Shown here: in pieces, positions 1 to 8,136 of the stretch
Layout of the letters: the number at the start of each line of letters is the position of its first letter
Numbering within the stretch: position 1 is the first letter of the stretch
DNA from: Halorubrum salinarum
GTDB taxonomy: Archaea; Halobacteriota; Halobacteria; Halobacteriales; Haloferacaceae
DNA length: 64,000 nt
Direction of reading: 5' to 3'
Assembly: GCF_013267195.1 (NCBI RefSeq)
Contig: NZ_CP053941.1
Coordinates: forward strand, 806,001 to 870,000
Notes under the pieces: generated by a model
Seen by the model: only the letters and a program-made list of their open reading frames with translations
Database searches by the model: none
What the model was told of the DNA's origin: nothing
Program-made: the position numbers and the translations under genes

Positions 1-2
1 AC

Positions 3-605
3 GGCGAGAAGTTCACCCGCCTGTGGAACGGCACCACGAGCGGCTACGAGAGTCACTCGGAGGCCGACATGGCGCTGTGCCGGCAGCTCGCGTTCTGGAC
101 CGGCGGTGACTCAGCGCGGGTCGACCGGCTGTTTCGTCGGTCAGGGTTGTACCGCGAGAAGTGGGACACCGTCCACTACGCTGACGGCAGCACCTACGGC
201 GAGAAGACAGTCGAGCGCGCCGTCGCGGCCACCGATGACGCGTACACGCCGCCCGAGGCGACCGATTCGGCCGCGGCCGATGCGACCCAGGCGACGGCCG
301 GCCCAGCCGGCAGGTCCGCACCCGAGCAGCCGGCTTCCAGCAACGGCAGCGACGATCCGTCGCCACCGCCCGCGACCGATGAGACACTGCCACCGGACGA
401 GCGTGCTGCCGAGCACACCCCTTACTCACAGCGGGCGGCGGAACGCCGCAAACGAATCGCGGAGCTCACCGACCGCATCGAAGCCCTGATCGAGGAAAAC
501 GACCGCCTGCGGACAGAGTTGGAGGCGGAACGACAGCGCCGACACGAGCTTGAGGCCGCACGCGAGGAATCGTCGGGCGGCTGGTGGCCATTCGCGAGCG
601 AGTAG
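3..605 (+). CDS. C-terminal part of an NrS-1-type primase-polymerase (5' end outside window)
   Basis: The reading frame is open from the window edge to the stop at 603-605, so only the last ~200 residues are seen. The start of the visible part (LWNGTTSGYESHSEADMALC, then LAFWTGGDSARVDRLFRRSG and LYREKWD) matches the conserved block found in plasmid and viral primase-polymerase/helicase proteins of the phage NrS-1 polymerase type. These proteins initiate replication of mobile elements; the catalytic domains lie left of the window. A Pro/Ala/Asp-rich linker (about residues 75-135 of the visible part) leads to a coiled coil rich in Glu/Arg ending in GGWWPFASE. The next gene converges on it with 23 nt between stops. 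Family recognition is from memory of the motif; the polymerase activity itself is inference. Confidence 0.72.
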   Translation, partial: GEKFTRLWNGTTSGYESHSEADMALCRQLAFWTGGDSARVDRLFRRSGLYREKWDTVHYADGSTYGEKTVERAVAATDDAYTPPEATDSAAADATQATAGPAGRSAPEQPASSNGSDDPSPPPATDETLPPDERAAEHTPYSQRAAERRKRIAELTDRIEALIEENDRLRTELEAERQRRHELEAAREESSGGWWPFASE

Positions 606-628
606 CATGATCCGGGTGGTTTGTGAGC

Positions 629-3600
629 TTAGCCGTCCTCAGACGGGGTAACGTAGCGGTCCCGCACCGACTGAAACGTGTGGACATCGGTGAGCCCGGG
701 CTGGTCGATTGTAAACAGCGCCGGCCGGGTCTGCTCGCCGTACGTTTTCTCGACCCGGGACTGGCCGTCTGGCGGCGTGTTCAGTGCCGTGAGCACTTCG
801 TGGGCAGCCTCGCGGTTTTTGACGATCCAGATCGCCGCGGCCGGATCTTGGGCCGCCAGCTTGTCGTAATCCTCAGGCACCGCCTGTGCGAGGTCGTTGT
901 TCATCCGCTCGGCCTCGAGGCCGGCCACGACTCCACCCGTCTCGTCAACGGCGGCCGCGTCGAGTCGCCCCTCGGGCACCTCGTAGTACTGCTCGACGGT
1001 GACGGCCGGCGAGTCGGGGTCGGCGACATACTCGGCCGCAAGCAGCGCACAGCCGGCCTCGACCATCGCCACGTGAAGACTCGACTCCCCGAGGTCGCCG
1101 GCGCCGGCGCCGTGGGCGACGCCCTCGCGGTGGCGGACGCCGATCGCGTCACGCCCCTCCGCAGTCACCGTGTACAGGATGTGTGGGTACCGACAGTCCC
1201 TGCCGATGAGCCCGGCCTCACGGAGCTCATCGAGCTCCGCGTCGCCGATGCCGACGTACTCCTGGAGCCGGCGCATGCTGTCGCGGGTGATGTCGTACTC
1301 CAACTCAGGGTCGTACTGGCCTTGGTGGGCGGAGTACACCGCCTGAAGAAAGCGCAGGCCGGCGTCGCTGATCGGACTCTCTTGGCGCTCCGTATAGGTG
1401 AGCTTCAACGGCAGCTCACAGATGGGACAGTCGTCGCGGTCGACGTCGGCAGGGTCGTGACAGCAGCTGATCGCCGCCCGCAGCCCGTCCGGCGAGGGGT
1501 CGTAGGGACTCTCACACTCCACACAGACGAGTGCGTGCCGCTCGTCGTCGTACACGACTGGGTCGGGCAGCCGCTCGGTGTACGGCAGCGCCGAGTCGAC
1601 GCGTGCGGCCGCCGCCTCCGCGGGGGGTGTGGCCTCATCAGCGCCCGTGTCGTCGCCGGTGGTCGGCTGCGTGGCCCGGACATCCAACCCGGCGGTGAGC
1701 CGCGTCCGGTCGCGACACGTGTCGATACGGGCGGTGACCGCCGTTTCTCTGGCCGGGCGGAATCCCTCGCTGTCTGGATGCCCCGGTGGGAGCGGCGCGC
1801 TTTCGACCAGAAACGGCGGTGGGGCGGCGGCCTTGAACGGGGCGGGCAGCCGCACCAGCCACTCGCCGCGGCTCAGTGCTCGCAGGCGATTCGCGACGGC
1901 CGCCGGCTCTTGGTCGGCTGTGGCGAGCCGCTTGGTGAGCGCGTCGTCGACCGGGACACTGCCCGTGACAATCGTGGAGACGTTGTTGAGCAACTCCACG
2001 TACGCCGCCTCGTCTCGCACCCGCAGCTGATCGGGGAACTGGGTGGCGAGCGTGACGCTACACCCAAAGGAGCGGGACTGCGACAGCAGCTCGTCAACAA
2101 TGCCGGAGGTAACCAGTTGAGCGGCCTCCTCGAGATACAGATTAACGAGGGGCCGCTCATCCGAATCAGTTGTCCGGGCGCGCCGCTGGAGCGCGGTCCA
2201 CAGCTTCGAGAGAACGGTCCGCGTGAGTGCCTGCTGGCTGGCCGCGCGTAAGGCGCCGGTGTCGATGATGACGACGGCGTCTTCGTCGATCATCTGGCGG
2301 AAATCGAGGTGCGGATCCGCACCCGCGGGCACGTGATTGAACAGCTGGTTGAGCCGGTCATCGATCGGAATCTTCTCAACCCGATTGTGAACTCCTTGGA
2401 GCAGCTCGTCGAACGTCTGCTGGCTGTTGGCAGCGACGCTGTACAACATCGATTGAAGCTCATCGTCGGTGACCGCGGGCGGCTCGCCCGTCTCATGGAA
2501 GCGGGCGGCCGCACGCTGGAGATCCCGGTGGGGAAAGGCGTCGCCCCCGTGGACGGGATCGAACAGCGCCTTCACCAGCTGGCGAATGATGTCGGGCGAC
2601 CGCACCGCCTGGTGGAACTGCTCAGGGCCCATGACACCTTCGAGAATTTCAATGTAGTGGTCAGTGACGTTTGCGACCGCCGTCGAGCGGTCGATCCCCG
2701 CGGCCAGCTGGTCGCGAATGTCGAAAAACGACAGCGCGGGGAGCGTCTCTGCGCAATCAAAGTAGTAGACGTTTTCGAGCGTTCCGTATTCGGCGTAGTG
2801 GGCGCGCAGATACGTCTCGGCGGCCGCGTCGCCTTTCGGCGTGACGAGGATGTCGGCGCCGTCGGTCGCCGCGTGGTTGGCGAGCAGTCCCGTGATGAGA
2901 CTCGTGGATTTCCCCGAGCCGGTTTTTCCGAACCACGCCACGTGGAACGGCTGGAGCTTGGGCGGCACCGCGACCGGCTCGGTGACAGGATCACCATCTT
3001 GGTCGCGGGGGTGGCCAACGGTGAGGCCGGTCGTCTGATAGCGCTCAAGCTGGTCGGCGGGGGGTCGCGACTCGGCGGTGCGGTCCGGCTCAATGGGCGC
3101 AACCGCGCGGCTCCCCGCGGCGGTGAGCGTCGCTCCGTCAACGAGCGTGAACCCGGGGAGGCTGGTGGCGTCCGCGATAATCGCGCGGCTGCGATTGCTC
3201 GTCCCCAGCAGCTTGTATCTGAGCGTGTCGTGGATCGGGTGGTGGACGGTTTGCTCGCGGATAGCGGTCGCTACCCGGTTGGGATCGTCGCTGCTGAGCT
3301 TCGCGTCAACCCGGTAAAACGGTCCGGATAACGCCTCGAGCGTGCCGGCCAGCTGCTCGGCTGTGACCTCGGCGTCGGCGCCGCGAACCACACACCGGGC
3401 GTTGACAACGAAGGCGTGTTGTGGATCCGTCGCGTCAAGCGCCGCCTTCCGCTCGGGGACAATATCCGGTGGGGTCTCGCGGTCAGGCTCGAGTCCGAAC
3501 AGGAACCTGAGCAGCCAGTCTACGGGCGTGTCCATGCCCTCCTCGATCTTGAGTTTCCGATCGCGGATCTCACTTCGAAAATCCGGAAACGGCTCACACA

Positions 3601-4159
3601 CCACCTGATACGTGACCGCGGCGTCCGTCTCGGCCAGTGTTTCGACGACGGGCGCCAGCGGCAGCCGGCCGTCCTCGTCGGTAAACGACGCCATCGGCGT
3701 GAGGTGGGTTTGCCAGTCGTCGCGACGGTCGGGGTCACCCACCCACTCGACGGCGACGGTCGACGGCTCCGCGCGGCCTCTATTGGCGGCCGGCTGGGCG
3801 GCGTCCACTTCTGTGTGTTCCGTCGTTGGCACCGGCGGTGGCGTCGCCGGCGTGAGCTCGTACTCGTTCGGACACGCCGTCCGCAACGCGCCCCGGAGCG
3901 TGTCGAGCGTGGCGTCGGTCACCCCAACGTAGATCCCGAGCTCGCCGTCACCTGCCGGCTGGTGGAGCCGCCACTCGATCGTCGGCGTCGACGCGTCGCC
4001 GAGGAGCCGCTCGCGCCAGCCCGGGTCCGTCTCGGTCGTGTGACTGTGGAGCTGTCGGAACCCCTGCTCGACGGCGTCGGCGGTGAGCGGCGCCTCGGTC
4101 GGCTTGATGCGGAGGTGCGTCGCGTCCTCGGGCGGGGTGGGGTCATCGGAGCGCCCCAT
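629..4159 (-). CDS. HerA/TraG-class ATPase of a haloarchaeal mobile element
   Basis: A 1176-residue P-loop ATPase probably acting in DNA pumping or conjugation-like transfer. Walker A is GKTGSGKST near residues 411-419, a Walker B-like strand AVVIIDTGAL lies near 630, and LYLEEAAQL near 670 fits the sensor/arm region of VirD4/HerA-like enzymes. About 400 residues of unassigned N-terminal domain precede the ATPase. Towards the C-terminus are CxxC-type clusters (CVECES, CCHD, CPICEL; about residues 875-915), suggesting a zinc-binding module, then a winged-helix-like tail. I chose the ATG at 4159 over the in-frame TTG at 4189 because the TTG falls inside an inverted repeat likely to be an operator. 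No membrane segments are seen, so it may be a cytoplasmic motor rather than a membrane-anchored coupling protein. Confidence 0.8.
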   Translation of the reverse strand: MGRSDDPTPPEDATHLRIKPTEAPLTADAVEQGFRQLHSHTTETDPGWRERLLGDASTPTIEWRLHQPAGDGELGIYVGVTDATLDTLRGALRTACPNEYELTPATPPPVPTTEHTEVDAAQPAANRGRAEPSTVAVEWVGDPDRRDDWQTHLTPMASFTDEDGRLPLAPVVETLAETDAAVTYQVVCEPFPDFRSEIRDRKLKIEEGMDTPVDWLLRFLFGLEPDRETPPDIVPERKAALDATDPQHAFVVNARCVVRGADAEVTAEQLAGTLEALSGPFYRVDAKLSSDDPNRVATAIREQTVHHPIHDTLRYKLLGTSNRSRAIIADATSLPGFTLVDGATLTAAGSRAVAPIEPDRTAESRPPADQLERYQTTGLTVGHPRDQDGDPVTEPVAVPPKLQPFHVAWFGKTGSGKSTSLITGLLANHAATDGADILVTPKGDAAAETYLRAHYAEYGTLENVYYFDCAETLPALSFFDIRDQLAAGIDRSTAVANVTDHYIEILEGVMGPEQFHQAVRSPDIIRQLVKALFDPVHGGDAFPHRDLQRAAARFHETGEPPAVTDDELQSMLYSVAANSQQTFDELLQGVHNRVEKIPIDDRLNQLFNHVPAGADPHLDFRQMIDEDAVVIIDTGALRAASQQALTRTVLSKLWTALQRRARTTDSDERPLVNLYLEEAAQLVTSGIVDELLSQSRSFGCSVTLATQFPDQLRVRDEAAYVELLNNVSTIVTGSVPVDDALTKRLATADQEPAAVANRLRALSRGEWLVRLPAPFKAAAPPPFLVESAPLPPGHPDSEGFRPARETAVTARIDTCRDRTRLTAGLDVRATQPTTGDDTGADEATPPAEAAAARVDSALPYTERLPDPVVYDDERHALVCVECESPYDPSPDGLRAAISCCHDPADVDRDDCPICELPLKLTYTERQESPISDAGLRFLQAVYSAHQGQYDPELEYDITRDSMRRLQEYVGIGDAELDELREAGLIGRDCRYPHILYTVTAEGRDAIGVRHREGVAHGAGAGDLGESSLHVAMVEAGCALLAAEYVADPDSPAVTVEQYYEVPEGRLDAAAVDETGGVVAGLEAERMNNDLAQAVPEDYDKLAAQDPAAAIWIVKNREAAHEVLTALNTPPDGQSRVEKTYGEQTRPALFTIDQPGLTDVHTFQSVRDRYVTPSEDG

Positions 4160-4163
4160 ATTG

Positions 4164-4189
4164 TGACAGTTGTTGACATGATCTGTCAA
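4164..4189. promoter_or_regulatory. Nested inverted repeat in front of the TraG/HerA-like gene
   Basis: TTGACA (4173-4178) and TGTCAA (4184-4189) are a perfect 6-bp inverted repeat with a 5-bp spacer. An outer pair TGACAG (4164-4169) / CTGTCA (4183-4188) overlaps it. The block sits 4-30 nt upstream of the ATG at 4159, where a leaderless archaeal promoter would lie. Operator function is inferred. Confidence 0.5.
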
Positions 4190-4290
4190 ATATCTTCTGT
4201 CGGCGTTGCTGTTGTCTCAAAAAATGAGTCGGTTGTATAAAATGTACACATAGCCAAAGCGAGTGTCTCGGGGCTTGGCCCCGAGGCGGT

Positions 4291-4737
4291 TCACTCGGCG
4301 TGAAATTCGGTTAAAATCTCCTCAGGAACGGGATTTGTGTACGTGAACGACTCGTCACGACAGAGCGTCTCGAAGTCTCGATCAGTTGTGACAAGCTGAT
4401 CAGCACCTGCCTCTCGCGCAAGCGCCACGTAGAAGCAATCGTACACGTCGTGGTTCTTGTCGACGCTTACGTCGTACGCAGTAAGGATCGTCTCAGGTGT
4501 CACGTCAACAAACTCGATCGGGTACTGTACCAACGATCGGACTGCGTTTCGCGCTTCAACCGTTGTCACCCCCAGATCCTCGAGCACCCACTGAACCCGA
4601 AGCGGTAGATAGCCGAACACGAGGAGCGTTTCTTCCCCCTCTAACGCTGGCACCAACTGCTCGGCCACATACGGGTGGCCAGGGTGGTCATCGATCAATT
4701 GAATCGCGAGCGCGTTGACGTCGGGCAGAACGCGCAT
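4291..4737 (-). CDS. vapC: PIN-domain toxin (VapC-type ribonuclease)
   Basis: A 148-residue PIN-domain protein. The family cuts RNA (often tRNA or rRNA) with a Mg2+ site made of conserved acidic residues. Visible are D6 in LPDVNALA, D100 in YDCFYVALA and D119/D121 in TTDRDF, all at the expected places, so the toxin looks intact. Its ATG directly abuts the stop of the antitoxin gene upstream (no gap), a typical co-translated antitoxin-toxin operon. The locus probably stabilises the mobile element; that role is inference. Confidence 0.88.
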   Translation of the reverse strand: MRVLPDVNALAIQLIDDHPGHPYVAEQLVPALEGEETLLVFGYLPLRVQWVLEDLGVTTVEARNAVRSLVQYPIEFVDVTPETILTAYDVSVDKNHDVYDCFYVALAREAGADQLVTTDRDFETLCRDESFTYTNPVPEEILTEFHAE

Positions 4738-5001
4738 TCATTCTCCTCCAAATGTCGCGCGTCCTGCGTCCCGGAACGCCTCTGTGCCCCACTCATCCCG
4801 GTCTCGCCCCGTGGACACTGTGTGGAGCCCGGGAAGCTGTCTCACTAACTGGATCGTATTCCCCTGTCGCACAACGGTAAACGTCGTTCCCCCCTCGATA
4901 TTGAGGTCCTCGCGGAGCGCCTTCGGAATGGTAAGTCGCCCGCGATCGTTGATTTCTGCTTCCCCGTATTCCGTGTCTCCCTCGTCTGTGGATCCACTCA
5001 T
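4738..5001 (-). CDS. vapB: AbrB/MazE-fold antitoxin (VapB-type)
   Basis: An 87-residue protein with the swapped-hairpin DNA-binding motif (EINDRGRLTIPKALREDLNI) at residues ~15-34, followed by a toxin-wrapping tail. It should neutralise the PIN toxin encoded immediately downstream and repress the operon. An ATG at 5016 would add MLVIN, but 5001 leaves the inverted repeat at 5003-5024 upstream as an operator, so 5001 is preferred. Confidence 0.85.
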   Translation of the reverse strand: MSGSTDEGDTEYGEAEINDRGRLTIPKALREDLNIEGGTTFTVVRQGNTIQLVRQLPGLHTVSTGRDRDEWGTEAFRDAGRATFGGE

Positions 5002-5002
5002 A

Positions 5003-5037
5003 TTGATCACCAGCATCTGATCAACATTGTTTGATCA
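5003..5037. promoter_or_regulatory. Three TTGATCA/TGATCAA half-sites upstream of vapB
   Basis: TTGATCA (5003-5009), TGATCAA (5018-5024) and TTGATCA (5031-5037) form two overlapping perfect 7-bp inverted repeats with spacers of 8 and 6 bp. The array lies immediately upstream of the antitoxin start, as expected for VapB autoregulation. The binding role is inferred. Confidence 0.6.
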
Positions 5038-5149
5038 TCATAACTTCTGTGTTGGTGCGAGGGGTCGGATTTTCCCACAGCTGACGCCGTGGACCTGACT
5101 GTCATTCGTCTGCCACATTTTTCGCGCTCCGGAGGGGCGGGAGCGTCCC

Positions 5150-6091
5150 ATGGACTCGCTCGACCCGACGAACGGGCACGTCGTCTTCGACGACGCCGAC
5201 GCCCGTGCCGACCAGATGCACCAAGCGATCGACCAGTGGCTCGCCGAGCTCGTCGACGCTGTCGACAAGGCCCGTGCGAGCGACCAGTTCCAGCGGTGGC
5301 TCGACGTCCAGAGCCGCTTTCACGAGTACTCGCATCGCAACACGCTGCTGATTACGCTCCAGTGTCCCGACGCGACAAAGGTCGCCGGGTACCGGACGTG
5401 GCAACGCGAGTTCAACCGCCACGTGACAGAAGGCGAATCCGCCATCTGGATCTGGGCGCCGCTGATCTCGCCGCAGTGTCCCGCCTGTGGAAATAGTCCC
5501 TCCTACCATGCTGACAGCGACTGTGAGTACAACGAGACGCCCTCGGAGGAGTGGGACGAGGGTGTGGTCGGCTTCAAGCCCGTGCCCGTGTTCGACGTCT
5601 CCCAGACTGAGGGCGAGCCGCTTCCCGAGTTGGAGACGGCCGCCAGCGGCGCGGCCGGGGACCTGTTCCCGGCAGTCGTCGATGCCGCAGCCGATCTTGG
5701 CGTGACCGTTGAGATTATTGCGGCGACTGCGTGGCCGCACGGCGACGCTGCCGGTGTGTGTCGCCACGACGACGAGGTGCCCCACATCGAGGTGCGACAC
5801 GACGACCCGGCGGCGATGGTCGGGACATGTGTCCACGAGTACGCCCACGCACTACTCCATGACGCAGCCGACGCGGCCGACCAGACTGCCCGTGAACTGG
5901 AGGCCGAGGCGGTCGCGTACATTGTTGGGCGACACTTCGGACTCGAGATGGACGGGTCAGCGCGGTATCTCGCGGCGTGGAGTGATGACGATCCTGATCG
6001 GCTCCTCACCCGGTGTGAACGGATTCGGGAGACGGGTCAGACCGTCATCGACGCGGTTGCCGAACACGGTGACTGTCCCGCGAGTATCTAG
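5150..6091 (+). CDS. ArdC-like antirestriction protein with C-terminal zincin
   Basis: A 313-residue protein. The first ~110 residues (QFQRWLDVQSRFHEYSHRNT, then YRTWQREFNRHV) match the ssDNA-binding N-terminal domain of ArdC-type antirestriction proteins. A short CPACG...C element (from residue 110) may bind zinc. The C-terminal half has HEYAH at 229-233 and ELEAE at 249-253, the ligand pattern of ArdC-like metallopeptidases. Conjugative plasmids use such proteins to protect incoming DNA from host restriction, which fits the neighbouring TraG/HerA-type ATPase. All predicted ligands are present. Whether it is proteolytic or only structural is unknown. Confidence 0.8.
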   Translation: MDSLDPTNGHVVFDDADARADQMHQAIDQWLAELVDAVDKARASDQFQRWLDVQSRFHEYSHRNTLLITLQCPDATKVAGYRTWQREFNRHVTEGESAIWIWAPLISPQCPACGNSPSYHADSDCEYNETPSEEWDEGVVGFKPVPVFDVSQTEGEPLPELETAASGAAGDLFPAVVDAAADLGVTVEIIAATAWPHGDAAGVCRHDDEVPHIEVRHDDPAAMVGTCVHEYAHALLHDAADAADQTARELEAEAVAYIVGRHFGLEMDGSARYLAAWSDDDPDRLLTRCERIRETGQTVIDAVAEHGDCPASI

Positions 6092-6129
6092 ACTATTGCT
6101 ATAGACCCTTCTTTGTGGAAACGCTTAGA

Positions 6130-6460
6130 ATGCCCCGGCTCGAAGCGTGGGTACAGCAACTTGACGTCGAGCCCGAGTATGATCGACTCAGACAGGTCTG
6201 ATCACCTCGACGCGAAACATAACCGTACCCGTGAGCAGCGCATCACGCCAGTCAAGCGGTGGGTCGCGTATATTCAGTCTGAGCCGCCGGAGGTGTGGGG
6301 CCCCCAGCAGAATGCCGTTGTCAACGGCCAACTCACCGCTGCCCAGCACGTTGCGACCTCAGCAGCCCATCAGCAACACGTCGCAGACGTCGCGGCCGAG
6401 ATTCGTGCCGCGCGTGAGAACGACGCTGCTGGCGAGTCGACCTCACTGGACGACTCGTAG
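6130..6460 (+). pseudogene. Small hypothetical protein, apparently frameshifted near 6194
   Basis: An ATG at 6130 opens a frame encoding MPRLEAWVQQLDVEPEYDRL and stops at 6199-6201. A second frame (in-frame ATG at 6179) continues to 6460 with a coherent acidic/polar protein beginning SDHLDAKHNRT and containing RWVAYIQSEPPEVWGPQQN. Removing one G near 6194 fuses the two into a single ~110-residue protein, which reads better than either part. Either a real single-base mutation or a sequencing error explains this. If only the 6179 start is used, a 93-residue protein results. It follows the ArdC-like gene by 38 nt. Function unknown; I do not recognise a domain. Confidence 0.5.
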
Positions 6461-6523
6461 CTGGCTAGTAGTTTCACGGGTTCCAAAACTCTCGTCTCGC
6501 CCTCACAAGCGGGACGGAAACCA

Positions 6524-6781
6524 TCACCGATTCTCGTCGATCCACTCGCAGAATGCCTCGAAGTTCTCTGCGCCGGCGTCGTCAGCGATATTACGAAGCG
6601 TTCCAATACTGATTGAGTCGTGGGCCGGGACCGTCACGGTACGTATCTCTGTGTTCTCATGGCCTTCTGGCGGATCCCAGCGAAGAATTAGGTGATCCCC
6701 CGTGGTACGAACGTGCTGGAACCCACCAACGTTTACCAACACTTTGTACACGTCTTCACCCAAAAAGTCCCGCGTTACCAT
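6524..6781 (-). CDS. hicA: HicA-type mRNA interferase toxin
   Basis: An 85-residue HicA/YcfA-fold protein. HicA uses a dsRBD-like fold with one catalytic histidine to cleave mRNA. H30 in RTTGDHLILRW occupies that place, and VPAHDSISIGTLRNI matches the conserved C-terminal block of the family. It lies 2 nt downstream of the antitoxin gene, so both are probably translated from one mRNA. The toxin looks intact. Confidence 0.85.
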   Translation of the reverse strand: MVTRDFLGEDVYKVLVNVGGFQHVRTTGDHLILRWDPPEGHENTEIRTVTVPAHDSISIGTLRNIADDAGAENFEAFCEWIDENR

Positions 6782-6783
6782 CG

Positions 6784-7059
6784 CTACTGTAAGACATCGG
6801 GAAGATTATCGCTCTGTGACCGAGCGACTTCAGGATCAACACCGAGGTCACGTATTTCCTCGTCGGTTGGAGAGCGCCCGCCATCGCCTTCGACCGCCGC
6901 AATGACGGCATCAAGAGTATCAAGTGCTTCGTCCCGACTTTTCGCTTGCGCAGTCACTCCAACACGGAGATCACGAGCCGTCCACTGGCCATCTGGGTTC
7001 TTCACTAAGCGGATTTCCCGTTCAGGGGAGTCCGAATTACCAGCATCGGCTCGTGCCAT
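6784..7059 (-). CDS. hicB: HicB-type antitoxin
   Basis: A 91-residue protein with the partly degraded RNase H-like HicB fold: a strand-rich N-terminus (EIRLVKNPDGQWTARDLRVG) followed by a helix with SRDEALDTLDAVIAAVEG. The acidic tail has no obvious HTH or RHH domain, so autoregulation may need another factor. The antitoxin-first order is less common than hicA-hicB in bacteria but frequent in archaea. Assignment rests on fold-like pattern and the adjacent HicA toxin. Confidence 0.78.
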   Translation of the reverse strand: MARADAGNSDSPEREIRLVKNPDGQWTARDLRVGVTAQAKSRDEALDTLDAVIAAVEGDGGRSPTDEEIRDLGVDPEVARSQSDNLPDVLQ

Positions 7060-8004
7060 ACTAATTGGTATTTCACCGAGAGCAAAAACGCTTCGGGAGA
7101 CCTACCATCCTACCCATCTGGAATTGTATAGTTCCAGCCACCGTGCTTGTTTTCTGGCGGATTTTGATCCCGGAGCGGAGAATCTAACGGCCGCTTAGTG
7201 TGCTACTGTGTTCAGTTTCTCTGGTGCCCCGAGGGGGTGGCCACCATGTCCAATGAGGCCACTACCCCGGATTCAGCCGGGACCGACGACAGGAGCACCG
7301 ACACGGTTGAGATGACCACGACTGACGAGGTTGCGCAGTACCTGATCGAAGACCAGATGGCGGACCTGACGGACGCAATCCGCGAAGCCGTCCAAAACGG
7401 CGTCGACAGTCCGGGCGCCTCCCGCGTGCTCGTGAGCGTCACGCCGGATCAGACGGTCGTCTGTGATGATGGTGCGGGTGTGGACCTCGGCAGCGAGACG
7501 GGGATGCGGGATCTGTCCGTCCTCGGCGCGGGCACGAAATCCCGTGACGACGACGCCACCCTCGGTGAGTGGGGGATCGGCACCGGCGCGATCATCGCGA
7601 AGGGGGCGGTCCGCATCTGGAGCGGCACCCACGCGCTGTGTTTCGATTACCAGAACGAACGCGAGGCCGGCCCGTTCGCCCGTGCGAGCGGCCGAGAGGG
7701 GGCCGTCGTCGAGACGCCCCACGCGTTCGACGGCGTCTGCGTGACGATCGACCACTACGCGAGCGAGGTGCCCGATCCGGACAGCTACCGGTGGCCTCGG
7801 ATCGTCGAGCGCCTCCGCAAGCGGTTCGCGTACCTTAGTTTCCGGACCGGTGTCGCGGTCGTCGTCAACGGCGACCCCGTCGACCGCGGCCATCCGTTCG
7901 ACGCGGTCGAGGAGGGGCGGGTGACGGTCACCCGTGAGACGCCGGACGCGTACCTCGCGCTCGAACATACGCCCGCCCAGGGGCTCGCCGTTTACGGAAA
8001 TTCA

Positions 8005-8035
<31 letters not shown>

Positions 8036-8136
8036 AAATCCGACAGATGACGACACAAATCATGACGATAGCACGGTGGGATATTCCACACTGTGTAATC
8101 CACACCCTCAAGTAGGTTTGCTTACATAGGTTACGT

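Noticed and set aside
623-2251. Long plus-strand frame opposite the TraG/HerA-like ATPase
   Set aside because: It is an antisense shadow of a high-GC gene; no recognisable domains, Arg/Val-rich and non-acidic.
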